Below the pieces are notes generated by a model. That model saw nothing but the letters and a program-made list of their open reading frames with translations. It was not told the DNA's origin and did no database searches. From positions 1 through 6,683 of the forward strand of contig CANREI010000067.1 of NCBI GenBank assembly GCA_947629595.1: 6,683 nt of DNA, written 5' to 3'. Below are positions 1 to 6,123 of this stretch, piece by piece (the first letter of the stretch is position 1; each line of letters starts with the position of its first letter). The DNA is from an uncultured Alphaproteobacteria bacterium (GTDB lineage: Bacteria > Pseudomonadota > Alphaproteobacteria > CAAHEQ01 > UBA3637). A program made the translations under genes and the position numbers.

Positions 1-24
1 AAACGTCATCGATGAAAACAGCAT
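1..24 (-). CDS. Start of an unidentified protein gene, cut by the left edge
   Basis: An ATG at 24-22 opens a minus-strand frame reading MLFSSMTF before the window ends. A GGAG Shine-Dalgarno (31-34 on the + strand) sits six bases upstream of it. That is the same motif and spacing as in front of the neighbouring gene starting at 2068. Upstream lies control unit A, a diverged copy of the control region in front of that neighbour. The product cannot be named from eight residues. Because leader and control region are shared, I infer that it may be co-regulated with, or paralogous to, the AlgX-like gene at 312-2068. The start is well supported by the ribosome site; identity is open. Confidence 0.55.
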
Positions 25-70
25 TTTTTACTCCTTTATTTTTTTAACTTTTTTTCTTTTTGACACATTT

Positions 71-92
71 AAACCTTCGTTTTTTTGGTGCA
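71..92 (-). promoter_or_regulatory. Operator-like element 1
   Basis: The core AAACCTTCGTTT (71-82, + strand) is a near-palindrome. It is followed by TTTGGTGCA (84-92). Read on the minus strand this is TGCACCAAA and then the core, lying in the probable leader of the gene starting at 24. It is the inverted partner of element 2 and matches element 3 in spacing. Confidence 0.5.
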
Positions 93-186
93 GTTCATTG
101 AAGGCGAAAAATATATTTCAACGAAAAATCCGGATTTTTTATAACAGTTTGATTTTCATTAAAAATATCAGTCTCATAAAAATATC

Positions 187-215
187 TTGACAGATTTTAT
201 TATTTTTTATATGCT
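187..215 (+). promoter_or_regulatory. Sigma-70-type promoter, unit A, + strand
   Basis: TTGACA (187-192), a 17-base spacer and TATGCT (210-215) make a good housekeeping promoter. The expected start is near 222, just before operator element 2. No + strand gene follows, so a transcript would run antisense into the tail of the AlgX-like gene or stop early. Confidence 0.55.
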
Positions 216-225
216 AGTAAAACAT

Positions 226-257
226 TGCACCAAAAAAACCAACCTTTTTTTGAGGCA
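226..257 (+). promoter_or_regulatory. Operator-like element 2 (32-base imperfect palindrome)
   Basis: The core is AAACCAACCTTT (236-247). The left arm TGCACCAAAA starts at 226 and the right arm TTTTGAGGCA ends at 257. The arms match as inverted repeats at 8 of 10 positions. It sits right at the predicted start of the + strand transcript from 187-215, where a bound protein would block initiation. Its layout matches element 4. Confidence 0.5.
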
Positions 258-258
258 G

Positions 259-286
259 AAAAAATATTAAAATTGATTCATCAATT
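259..286 (-). terminator. Weak AT-only hairpin, possible terminator of the AlgX-like gene
   Basis: Read on the minus strand, AATTGA-TGAA-TCAATT is followed by a T-rich run (TTAATATTTTTT). It lies 26 bases after the stop at 312. The stem is six A/T-rich pairs, so termination would be weak. Confidence 0.3.
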
Positions 287-311
287 CCTCCATCAATTTA
301 TAAAAACCCAA

Positions 312-2068
312 TTAATTACTGCCTAAAAATTGAAAACTCCACACACCGGTACTTAAAATAGAAACAACAAGAATATCCGGTTTGTAGGTCAAAATCTCAT
401 TTTTATAGAATTTTACTATCTTCCATCGCTCCGAATGCGGAACTTGTCCCATATTCACACGAATATACTTTAATTCACCGGCAGAATAGGGCAAAAATTG
501 CATTAAATTCTCACTCATCGAATCGCCGATTAACATAACTTTGTATTTTTCCAAAGGATATGAGAACTCTTTTGCGTATTTTCCGATTTTCGTTTGTAAA
601 AGATTCTTGTTTTGTGGTCGTAATAGGAATAATCGGCGCTGTTTGCTTCATCGTTTTTCAGATGAAAAATGCGTTCAAGATATCCGTGTTCATACTCTCT
701 GTTCCAATCATCTCGAATGAGCTTATTTTGCGATTTATTGTACTCGTTTAAAGGTGTTACGGGAATATCCGGAAAATCTTTTTGAATTTCTTTCATCAAA
801 GCTTGATAACCGATATAAGCCCCCCAATCCGTCCAATGATGTGTCCATTTAAAAAAGACATAATCTTTTTGGTTTGCTTTACGCATTTCATTTAACGGAT
901 AAACGAACGGTACATTCATTTTTTGAACTTCTTTTTTTATGTTTGCATAGATTTCATTGAGATGCTTATATTTCTTTTTATCAAACCCGTAGTCATACAA
1001 GAGTTCTTGATAAATCATTTCTTTTCTGGGAATCATCAATAAATAAAGCTTAATGTTGTTCCCTTTGCAAAATTCATTTAATTTTTTAATACTTTGTGTA
1101 ATCGGCCGGATGAGTTTCGGGTCCATATCCCAGAATGAAAGAGAGAGCATCCAACCGTTCTTTTTAACATAAATAAATTCTTCAATTCCAACCCGTCTGA
1201 GGAGAATTTTATTTAGTTGAGATCTGATTTGATCTTCTAAACGCACCATTTGATTGCGACCGAAAAAATGATCGTTAAACCATTCTTCAAATGCTTTTCC
1301 GTATTCCGATTTTTCTTTAAATATGTCACTTACAGACGGCATTTTTGCCAACATTCTGTTTTCTGAAAGCGATTTTTCTTCATTTGAAATATGCATCATC
1401 GGCAGAAAAAGGCTTCCGAAAAATAAACAGAGAAAAATAACATCAATGAATGCCTGATTGCTCAAAAATTTCAATGTGCTCAAATAAGAAACAAGTGCAT
1501 AAGAAACGGCGCCGTAAATGCATAATAACCCGAAGAAAAAGCACCAATCTATGGGGCGAAACGGTTTAATTTTAAGCGGTTTTTGACATATCATTTGCGG
1601 ATTTCTTTGTTTTGAAACAAGCATTAACTGATTATTTTGAACAGTTTGCGAATCAATGTTCACAAATTTAAAATCTTTCAAATTTAACACCTGTTCATTT
1701 TGACCTTTTAGTGCAATTTTTAATACATTTACTTCTCCCGGGAACTCTCCGACATCAAACCGAAACTGCGCAATTTTTGGTGTCGGTAAAATAATATGTT
1801 CCGTATGAAGACCAGCCGACACATTTTTCTTAACGGATTGTTTTTCATTAAAATTCAAAGGGTCTTTATCATCTGTCGTGTAAAAAACCTGAAATGTTAT
1901 AGCCTTATTTTGACTTGTTTGAAATTCAACATCGATAAAGGGCGATTTATGATAAATATTTGAGCTGATATACATCAGAATCAACGTCATCAACCCTGCA
2001 ATGACAACTTTTATTCCTTTTTGAAACACCACAGAACGGCTTATTTTTTCTATTTTCTTTATTTTCAT
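312..2068 (-). pseudogene. AlgX/AlgJ-like (DHHW/SGNH-fold) polysaccharide O-acetyltransferase-type membrane protein, frameshifted
   Basis: Proteins of this type move acetyl groups onto extracytoplasmic polysaccharides. ATG at 2068 has AGGAG at 2075-2079. The first frame runs 512 codons to 530. A second frame continues to 312 and holds the rest of the domain. Visible parts are: a membrane segment about 19-38; an exported beta-rich region about 45-140; membrane segments about 172-194 and 206-226; an ENR motif (236-238) with the fp-D-hFxxRN pattern after it; IPRKEMIY near 346; and THHW (409-412), the family's DHHW-type site. The second frame carries the downstream MLIGDSMSEN block with the expected GDS nucleophile motif. 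Family proteins have both parts in one chain, so a shift between about 533 and 647 broke the gene. The span is 1757 bases, one short of a multiple of three, which fits loss of one base. No canonical slippery heptamer is visible. The corrected product would be about 585 residues. The substrate is unknown. A sequencing error remains possible. Confidence 0.8.
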
Positions 2069-2079
2069 TTGCTACTCCT

Positions 2080-2101
2080 AAACGTCCGTTTATTTGGTGC
2101 A
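2080..2101 (-). promoter_or_regulatory. Operator-like element 3 in the AlgX-like gene leader
   Basis: The core AAACGTCCGTTT (2080-2091) is palindromic except for its central two bases. TTTGGTGCA follows at 2093-2101. On the minus strand it ends directly against the AGGAG ribosome site of the gene starting at 2068. Binding here could block transcription, and an RNA role in the leader is also possible. Confidence 0.55.
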
Positions 2102-2195
2102 GCAAATTATGAGGCTTTTTTTTGAATAGCTTTTTTGAACAATAATAAAATAACACTTTGATTTTTATGTAAATAATATTATTTGAAAAATTTAA

Positions 2196-2224
2196 TTGAC
2201 TTTTTTGACATAGTGTGTTAAAGT
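2196..2224 (+). promoter_or_regulatory. Sigma-70-type promoter, unit B, + strand
   Basis: TTGACT (2196-2201), 17 bases and TAAAGT (2219-2224) form a plausible promoter. Operator element 4 begins at the very next base, so the expected start near 2231 falls inside it. No + strand protein gene follows before the terminator at 2345-2379. Confidence 0.45.
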
Positions 2225-2256
2225 TGCACCAAATAAACGGAGGTTTAATTGGTGCA
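2225..2256 (+). promoter_or_regulatory. Operator-like element 4 (best 32-base palindrome)
   Basis: TGCACCAA (2225-2232) pairs perfectly with TTGGTGCA (2249-2256) around the core AAACGGAGGTTT (2235-2246), all sharing one centre between 2240 and 2241. The arms resemble NtrC half-sites (GCACC/GGTGC), but they are 16 bases apart, too far for a normal 17-base NtrC site. It covers the predicted start of the + strand transcript. Confidence 0.6.
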
Positions 2257-2381
2257 TATTTTCAATTTACATTTAAAAAAAATCGCCTTGATGAGAGGCA
2301 ATCAACAGTTTGAAAAATGATAAATTGGACATTTTAAAACAAAAAATAAAATCCGCTTCTTTTCAAAGCGGACTTTATTTT
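2231..2381 (+). ncRNA. Candidate small RNA from unit B
   Basis: The promoter at 2196-2224 would start RNA near 2231, and the hairpin at 2345-2379 with its T-rich tail would end it, giving about 150 nucleotides. A small hairpin GCCTtgatgagAGGC (2284-2298) lies inside. The only reading frame is nine codons (ATG at 2290) without a ribosome site. A similar stretch precedes ptsP near 6265-6308. Expression is not shown; it may instead be a relic leader of a lost gene. Confidence 0.3.
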
Positions 2382-2409
2382 TAACGCTTAAAGCCGTTTA
2401 AGCATTTTC
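2330..2409. repeat. Terminator-bearing direct repeat, copy 1
   Basis: This matches 3237-3317 with four substitutions and one single-base gap that I can see. It contains the rho-independent hairpin. At its right end, read on the minus strand, it carries GAA AAT GCT TAA, the last codons of the 534-residue gene, here outside any gene and 41 bases beyond the stop of the 218-residue gene. Confidence 0.85.
2345..2379. terminator. Bidirectional rho-independent terminator 1
   Basis: TCCGCTT (2352-2358) pairs with AAGCGGA (2366-2372) around a seven-base loop. Flanking AAATAAAA and CTTTATTTTT extend the stem with one mismatch and supply T-runs in both directions. It ends the 218-residue gene on the minus strand and any + strand transcript from unit B. 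Confidence 0.85.
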
Positions 2410-2449
2410 TTGTTATTACGAAAGGTTGTTATCGTGATTTTGATGAAGC

Positions 2450-3106
2450 CTAAATGGTTTGCGACATATCTTTTTCGGCATTTTCTGTGGCTTCATTCAT
2501 GGCTTTGAAGGCTTTTTCCCAAAATTGCGGAGAAAGCGGAAGACCACCTGCATCTTTAAAAATCTCTTGAGTTATATTGGAGGTGAATATTTGGTGTGCC
2601 GAAAGGGCACCGGGCAATTCCAAGGCGGAAGCATAAATGTTGGCAGCTTGCAACCATTTATTATCCCAGCTTTTTTTGCCGTCGGAAACAGCCAAATCCG
2701 TTGCTTTTTCCTGATAAAATTTTAATTTTTCATAGGCTTGCTTTTTACCCTCACCATCTAAATCTTTCCATTTTCTGATACCCGAAAACAACCCGGGTTT
2801 TTCAGTGCCGCGTTCATCAACATATCCGTATAACTGTTTGGCAGCATTGATTGATTTTGAATAAATCATTCGACCCAGCTTATTTAAAAGGCTATTATCT
2901 TTTTCAATTTTTTCAATTTTTATATCAAAAACGCCGGCATCGGCCGGATTGTTTGAAAAAAGCTTATTGGAAGGAATATCCGATAATCTGATATGAAAAT
3001 CTTCTTTATTATCAATATCATCAGCCACGGTTTTATATTCATTATCCGTTAAGCCGATAATATCTTTGGCAATAATTTCATAAGCTCTTTTAGTTGATGT
3101 TAACAT
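2450..3106 (-). CDS. Uncharacterised 218-residue protein, paralogue of the 377-residue protein
   Basis: I do not recognise the family. ATG at 3106 follows AAGGAG with a five-base gap. No signal peptide or membrane segment is visible; the protein looks soluble and alpha-helical, with Lys/Asp/Glu-rich stretches. It aligns with residues about 33-240 of the 377-residue protein: LSDIPSNKLFSNN (41-53) against LSELKIPESGFYSNN; GLFSGIRKWKDLD (105-117) against GLLNGLKKFKDMD; and KWLQAANIYASALELPG (150-166) against KWLRAAYILSVHMELPG. It lacks that protein's Pro-rich linker and acidic tail, ending at DMSQTI with a TAG stop. It is monocistronic, with a promoter at 3151-3179 carrying an internal palindrome and terminator 1 behind it. 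The leftover GAA AAT GCT TAA after its stop suggests that the gene lost its 3' end and a downstream partner. Coding status is firm; role unknown. Confidence 0.88.
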   Translation of the reverse strand: MLTSTKRAYEIIAKDIIGLTDNEYKTVADDIDNKEDFHIRLSDIPSNKLFSNNPADAGVFDIKIEKIEKDNSLLNKLGRMIYSKSINAAKQLYGYVDERGTEKPGLFSGIRKWKDLDGEGKKQAYEKLKFYQEKATDLAVSDGKKSWDNKWLQAANIYASALELPGALSAHQIFTSNITQEIFKDAGGLPLSPQFWEKAFKAMNEATENAEKDMSQTI

Positions 3107-3150
3107 GTAATCTCCTTATCTTTTGTTAAAATATTAACCCGACAATGGAG

Positions 3151-3179
3151 AGTATACATTAAACGTGCGTTTTTTGCAA
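3151..3179 (-). promoter_or_regulatory. Promoter of the 218-residue gene
   Basis: Read on the minus strand: TTGCAA (3174-3179), a 17-base spacer, then TATACT (3151-3156). Operator element 5 fills the spacer. The 39 bases from 3176 to 3214, covering the -35 and its upstream side, match 6120-6158 above the 377-residue gene at 35 positions, so the promoters are duplicates. Confidence 0.8.
3161..3172. promoter_or_regulatory. Operator-like element 5 in the promoter spacer
   Basis: AAACGTGCGTTT is palindromic except for its central pair and lies wholly between the -35 and -10 boxes. Binding here would exclude RNA polymerase, so a repressor is the likeliest ligand. It shares AAACGnnCGTTT with element 3. 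Confidence 0.65.
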
Positions 3180-3236
3180 CGATTTTTTAAAAACTTTTCA
3201 ATCACTTATAAAAAAAATAAAAGAGAGGGGAAAAAA

Positions 3237-3317
3237 CATTTTAAAACAAAAAATAAAATCCGCTTCTTTTAAAAGCGGATTTTATTTTTGAAGCTTAAAT
3301 GCCGTTTAAGCATTTTC
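3237..3317. repeat. Terminator-bearing direct repeat, copy 2
   Basis: Partner of 2330-2409. Here the right end is the genuine last codons and stop of the 534-residue gene, which points to this copy as the parent arrangement. The CATTTTAAAACAAAAAAT start of the repeat also resembles 6177-6198, upstream of the 377-residue gene. Confidence 0.85.
3249..3289. terminator. Bidirectional rho-independent terminator 2
   Basis: A perfect 17-base-pair stem joins 3249-3265 and 3273-3289 around a seven-base loop. Its GC core is TCCGCTT/AAGCGGA and its outer part A/T, giving T-runs in both directions. It ends the 377/534-residue operon on the minus strand. Confidence 0.9.
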
Positions 3318-4910
3318 GGCTCTTTGCGGCCTTTCAGCAGGCAAACTCTCCTCCGGAACCGATTGCGCATTTTGTGCTAAAACCGATGTCGGGGGCGTTT
3401 GTTGCGTTTTCTGCCCCTGTTCCGGCGATAATGCTTTTTCTTCTTTTACCGCAGGTTTTTCAGCTTGTTGCTGTTGCCCCTGTTCGGGTAAGGCGGTTTT
3501 TTTGCTTTCATCGCGCTCAATCGTAATGGTTTTTTCTTCATATCCGGGCAGTTTTTTCGTGTTATATGAATATCTGTGATTAACCCGAACGCCGGCAATG
3601 GCATACCCTTTGGAAGAAACGGCATTTTCAACACCTTTAATGTTTTCAATAACCGCGTTTTTGTCTTTTTCGTTCAATTCACCGTTCCCTAACATATGAA
3701 CAGATTGCCGGAAATCACCTTTCATAATTTCTTGTGCCGACCCGAGCGATTTTTTGGTGCGTTTTCCGTCTTCTGTCTGATACACAATTTCTTTGGGATG
3801 ATACAATGCTCTGGCTTGAAGCATTTTATAGGCATATATTTCGCTGTTGGAGCAAGGTTTTCCCTCTTTGGTGGCTCCAATAGGCAATTTTCCTTCTTTT
3901 TCAAGCTGTTGTATATTTTGAAGCATTGTATTCACTTGTTTTTGCGTGATCAGTTTTCTTTTCACAAACCCAGCTAACCGTGCTTGTGCATGAGCTATGT
4001 CCGCTTCTGAATATTGATGAACGACCATCGTTTCATGGGGACGCGGCATCGGACGACTTCTTCCAATGTCATTTAAAGGACGCGCCCGATTGTTAATATC
4101 TTTGACTTCTGTTTTCGATAAAGTTATTTTAGGTTTGACAACTTTATCTAACCGATCTTTTAATTGATTTTTCATTTCATCAGAAACAGAAGCATTGGTA
4201 ATATCATCTGAGGTAACGCAGTATGTGCCGTTTTTTGCATGACGAGACATAAAGCTGTGATCAAACTTTTCAAGCGTTTTACCGATGGTTGCCATTTCTT
4301 TGGTATAATCATAGGTATCATTATAATAATTGACAGCCGTTTTTACACCTTTTCCGGCAAACGAAGCAATCATATTTTTAGAAAGTGTTTCCTGATTTTT
4401 ATAACAGGGCAAGCTTGCAATAACATTCGGAAGATTTTCCAATTCTTTGCCGATAATTCCCCGCTTGACCGCCTGATCCCATTTAATGCGATCACCCGCA
4501 GCATTTTCTAAATAAGAAGCATCATTCGAATATGTATATTCGGGCATTGTTTTGTTAAAGATTGTCTTCATATAATGAACTTTGGCAACGGCATTTGCTT
4601 CTTGTTGCATCACCTGACGAGCAATTTGCCGTTGTTGCATACTCACCTGACGAGCAATCGGATCATTCGGAGAAATTCCACTCGGAACGGCAACTTGATT
4701 CAGTGCCATTTGAGGTAAAATACCCTGTTGAACCCCTTCTTCCAAAGTTAAAGATTGTTTTGTACGGCGGTTGATAAAACGAGATTGATTATTTTCAACA
4801 ACCCATTGATAACCGTTTTGGTTAGCATTCAGCAAAACAATATTTTGCCAATAGAAAAAATCATTTAATTGCTGTAATGCATTATTTTGAGTTTGAGGTG
4901 TATCAGCCAT
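3306..4910 (-). CDS. Uncharacterised 534-residue Gln-rich protein, second gene of the operon
   Basis: I do not recognise the family. ATG at 4910 follows GGAGG closely. The start is 12 bases after the stop of the 377-residue gene, so the two are co-transcribed and probably translationally coupled. No signal peptide or membrane segment is visible. The N-terminus is Gln/Asn-rich. Residues about 86-102 hold a short tandem repeat, IARQVSMQQ then IARQVMQQ. Two stretches share a loose pattern, SRFINRRTKQSLTLEEGVQQGI (43-64) and SYLENAAGDRIKWDQAVKRGI (132-152), hinting at a repeated small module. A charged middle (about 300-450) contains a helical part from 301 and YQTEDGKRTKKS (377-388). The last 65 residues are low-complexity Pro/Gln/Glu/Lys with two EQGQ motifs, and look disordered. 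Such tails occur in scaffolds and secreted effectors, but nothing proves export. Role unknown. Confidence 0.88.
   Translation of the reverse strand: MADTPQTQNNALQQLNDFFYWQNIVLLNANQNGYQWVVENNQSRFINRRTKQSLTLEEGVQQGILPQMALNQVAVPSGISPNDPIARQVSMQQRQIARQVMQQEANAVAKVHYMKTIFNKTMPEYTYSNDASYLENAAGDRIKWDQAVKRGIIGKELENLPNVIASLPCYKNQETLSKNMIASFAGKGVKTAVNYYNDTYDYTKEMATIGKTLEKFDHSFMSRHAKNGTYCVTSDDITNASVSDEMKNQLKDRLDKVVKPKITLSKTEVKDINNRARPLNDIGRSRPMPRPHETMVVHQYSEADIAHAQARLAGFVKRKLITQKQVNTMLQNIQQLEKEGKLPIGATKEGKPCSNSEIYAYKMLQARALYHPKEIVYQTEDGKRTKKSLGSAQEIMKGDFRQSVHMLGNGELNEKDKNAVIENIKGVENAVSSKGYAIAGVRVNHRYSYNTKKLPGYEEKTITIERDESKKTALPEQGQQQQAEKPAVKEEKALSPEQGQKTQQTPPTSVLAQNAQSVPEESLPAERPQRAENA
4602..4658. repeat. 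In-frame tandem repeat inside the 534-residue gene
   Basis: TTGTTGCAT-CACCTGACGAGCAAT (4602-4625) recurs at 4632-4658 with a three-base ACT insertion between the halves, a period of about 30 bases. It encodes the two IARQV(S)MQQ units. The near-identity of the DNA suggests a recent expansion. Confidence 0.75.
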
Positions 4911-4922
4911 TATATCCTCCTG

Positions 4923-6056
4923 TTATTCATCACGACCGGTATTCGTGCCGATAGTTGTTATTTGAATATTTGAATCCCCTTCAATTTCGGCTTCGGCCGT
5001 AATATTTTCCGCATCGTCAAAACGTTTATGTCCTTGTCTGCTTTCTTCTATATCAGGCGTTATTTCGCTGACCGAATGATCTTGGCGATCAATGTCATGA
5101 TAGACGTCGGGATGAATGTCACGATAATCTTCTTCATAATTATTGACTTCATTTCTGACATTCTCATCAATTGTCGGATATAAATCATTTGAATGATCCG
5201 GTTCGACAACTTGTTGAACTTCGGTGCCGACTTTTAAGAATTGATAATAAGTAGAAATATTCTGATTATTCGGTACCGGCGGCACAGGAACCGGTTGAGG
5301 AGTCGGTTGAGGAGTCGGTTGATCATTGATATTTGTTGCTTCTAACTCTCCCTTTGCTTTTGCGAGTGAATCAAAGACGGCTTTACGCATGGCGCCTTGG
5401 TTTGTTCGCGGCAGAACGGAGGTGCTTGAAAATAATAACGCAGCGCCGTCGTTTGCTTCGGAAGCGTTAAATCCTTTTCCTTCGGTATGAAAATCTTGAA
5501 TGGATTTCATACCCGGTAATTCCATGTGTACGGATAAAATATAAGCGGCACGCAACCACTTTTGAGAACCGTTGTCTTCTTTTGAGGCTCTTTGCATCAT
5601 GCCGTCAAGCTTTTCCAGAACATCTTTTTGCGTTTCTTTATCCATATCTTTAAACTTTTTAAGACCGTTTAAAAGACCGGGAATTTTATCACCGAATTTA
5701 TCTGTTCCGCCGTAAACATTATGATAAATGTTATTTCGTCTCGGTGAGGAGGTTTCTTTATTCGTCATATTGAAAAGAGTGTCTAAAAAAGTTGAAGAAT
5801 CAGTCCGCGGAACAATTAAATTTTCTTTTGAAATATTATTCGAATAAAAACCGCTTTCCGGAATTTTTAATTCAGACAGATTGATCGGATCCGTTAAATT
5901 GAGTTTACTTGCTTGCTCTTTCGGAACGCCACAGAAAGCCAATAAAATTGCACAGGTTTTTTCACCGACTCCGTCTTGTGAACCACTGAACATACCGCCG
6001 ATTGCATTAGAGAAAGCTTCTGCCGTATCATAGAAATGTTGGTCAATACTTGCCAT
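4923..6056 (-). CDS. Uncharacterised 377-residue protein with conserved core, Pro-rich linker and acidic tail
   Basis: I do not recognise the family. ATG at 6056 has AAAGGA seven bases upstream. Residues about 33-240 form the core shared with the 218-residue protein. They include LSELKIPESGFYSNN (60-74), GLLNGLKKFKDMD (127-139) and KWLRAAYILSVHMELPG (166-182), probably a helical domain. A Pro-rich linker follows (246-262, QPTPQPTPQPVPVPPVP). The tail (about 265-377) is rich in Asp, Glu and His and is probably disordered; it ends NTGRDE. No signal peptide or convincing membrane helix is present, although 33-43 (KTCAILLAFCG) is hydrophobic. It is the first gene of the operon with the 534-residue protein and is driven from 6095-6123. 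Core plus linker plus charged tail suggests a binding module with a flexible extension. Possible roles include an adaptor, toxin partner or effector; none is demonstrated. Confidence 0.88.
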   Translation of the reverse strand: MASIDQHFYDTAEAFSNAIGGMFSGSQDGVGEKTCAILLAFCGVPKEQASKLNLTDPINLSELKIPESGFYSNNISKENLIVPRTDSSTFLDTLFNMTNKETSSPRRNNIYHNVYGGTDKFGDKIPGLLNGLKKFKDMDKETQKDVLEKLDGMMQRASKEDNGSQKWLRAAYILSVHMELPGMKSIQDFHTEGKGFNASEANDGAALLFSSTSVLPRTNQGAMRKAVFDSLAKAKGELEATNINDQPTPQPTPQPVPVPPVPNNQNISTYYQFLKVGTEVQQVVEPDHSNDLYPTIDENVRNEVNNYEEDYRDIHPDVYHDIDRQDHSVSEITPDIEESRQGHKRFDDAENITAEAEIEGDSNIQITTIGTNTGRDE

Positions 6057-6094
6057 TTTTTTTTCCTTTCAAAAAAGTTAACTCCCTGTTGGGA

Positions 6095-6123
6095 ATTATA
6101 CAATAAAGGTACCTTTAATGCAA
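6095..6123 (-). promoter_or_regulatory. Promoter of the 377/534-residue operon
   Basis: Read on the minus strand: TTGCAT (6118-6123), a 17-base spacer, and a consensus TATAAT (6095-6100). Spacer length, operator position and the upstream 39 bases match the promoter of the 218-residue gene. The leader is about 30 bases. Confidence 0.85.
6105..6116. promoter_or_regulatory. Operator-like element 6, perfect palindrome in the spacer
   Basis: AAAGGTACCTTT is a perfect 12-base palindrome between the -35 and -10 boxes, at the same offset as element 5. Compared with element 5 the G/C pairs are swapped in both half-sites, so symmetry is kept while bases change, as expected of a protein-binding site under selection. 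Confidence 0.65.

Larger units (their letters stand above)
71..257. promoter_or_regulatory. Control unit A: divergent regulatory region bounded by inverted operator repeats
   Basis: This fills most of the gene-free stretch 25-311. The left end (71-92, read on the minus strand) and the right end (226-247, read on the + strand) are inverted copies of one element. The element is TGCACCAAA followed by an AAAC-centred palindrome. Between them lies AT-rich DNA with a + strand promoter at 187-215. On the minus strand TTGAAA and a poor ATGAAC hexamer precede the left element. The core shares a 16-base segment (141-156) with unit B (2150-2165), with 15 of 16 bases identical. That segment is exactly 48 bases from the left element in both units. 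The unit precedes the gene starting at 24. A small mobile element with terminal inverted repeats is an alternative, but I see no target duplication. Confidence 0.6.
2080..2246. promoter_or_regulatory. Control unit B: second copy of the inverted-repeat control region
   Basis: This unit lies in the gene-free stretch 2069-2449, immediately upstream of the AlgX-like gene. Its ends, 2080-2101 (minus-strand reading) and 2225-2246 (+ strand reading), are inverted copies of the element in unit A. They are almost identical to each other over TGCACCAAATAAACGGA. The shared core segment (2150-2165) lies 48 bases from the left element, as in unit A. Outwards it serves the AlgX-like gene on the minus strand and, on the + strand, a promoter at 2196-2224. 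A CATAAT hexamer (2106-2111, minus strand) could be the -10 for the AlgX-like gene, but no good -35 lies at the right distance. Confidence 0.6.

Noticed and set aside
125..142. AAAAATCCGGATTTTT palindrome as a terminator
   Set aside because: It has no loop space and does not follow any gene, so it is probably chance or part of control unit A.
71..257. CRISPR-like or insertion-sequence interpretation of the repeated elements
   Set aside because: There are no regularly spaced units, no transposase gene and no target duplication. The paired inverted elements fit promoter operators better.
280..292. Four-codon frame MNQF with GGAGG on the minus strand (ATG at 280)
   Set aside because: It is too short to defend as a gene and overlaps the weak hairpin after the AlgX-like gene.
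560..751. + strand open frame of 63 codons
   Set aside because: It lies opposite the AlgX-like coding sequence, which has clear motifs, and it has no ribosome site; it is a shadow.
1947..2156. Minus-strand frame of 69 codons over control unit B
   Set aside because: It crosses the operator and the AlgX-like start, has no motif, and is AT-rich chance coding.
2459..2778. + strand open frames opposite the 218-residue gene
   Set aside because: The minus-strand frame has a promoter, AAGGAG and a paralogue; these + frames lack ribosome sites.
3299..4774. Several open frames on both strands within the 534-residue gene
   Set aside because: They overlap a 534-codon gene with a strong ribosome site and operon context, and read as compositional shadows.
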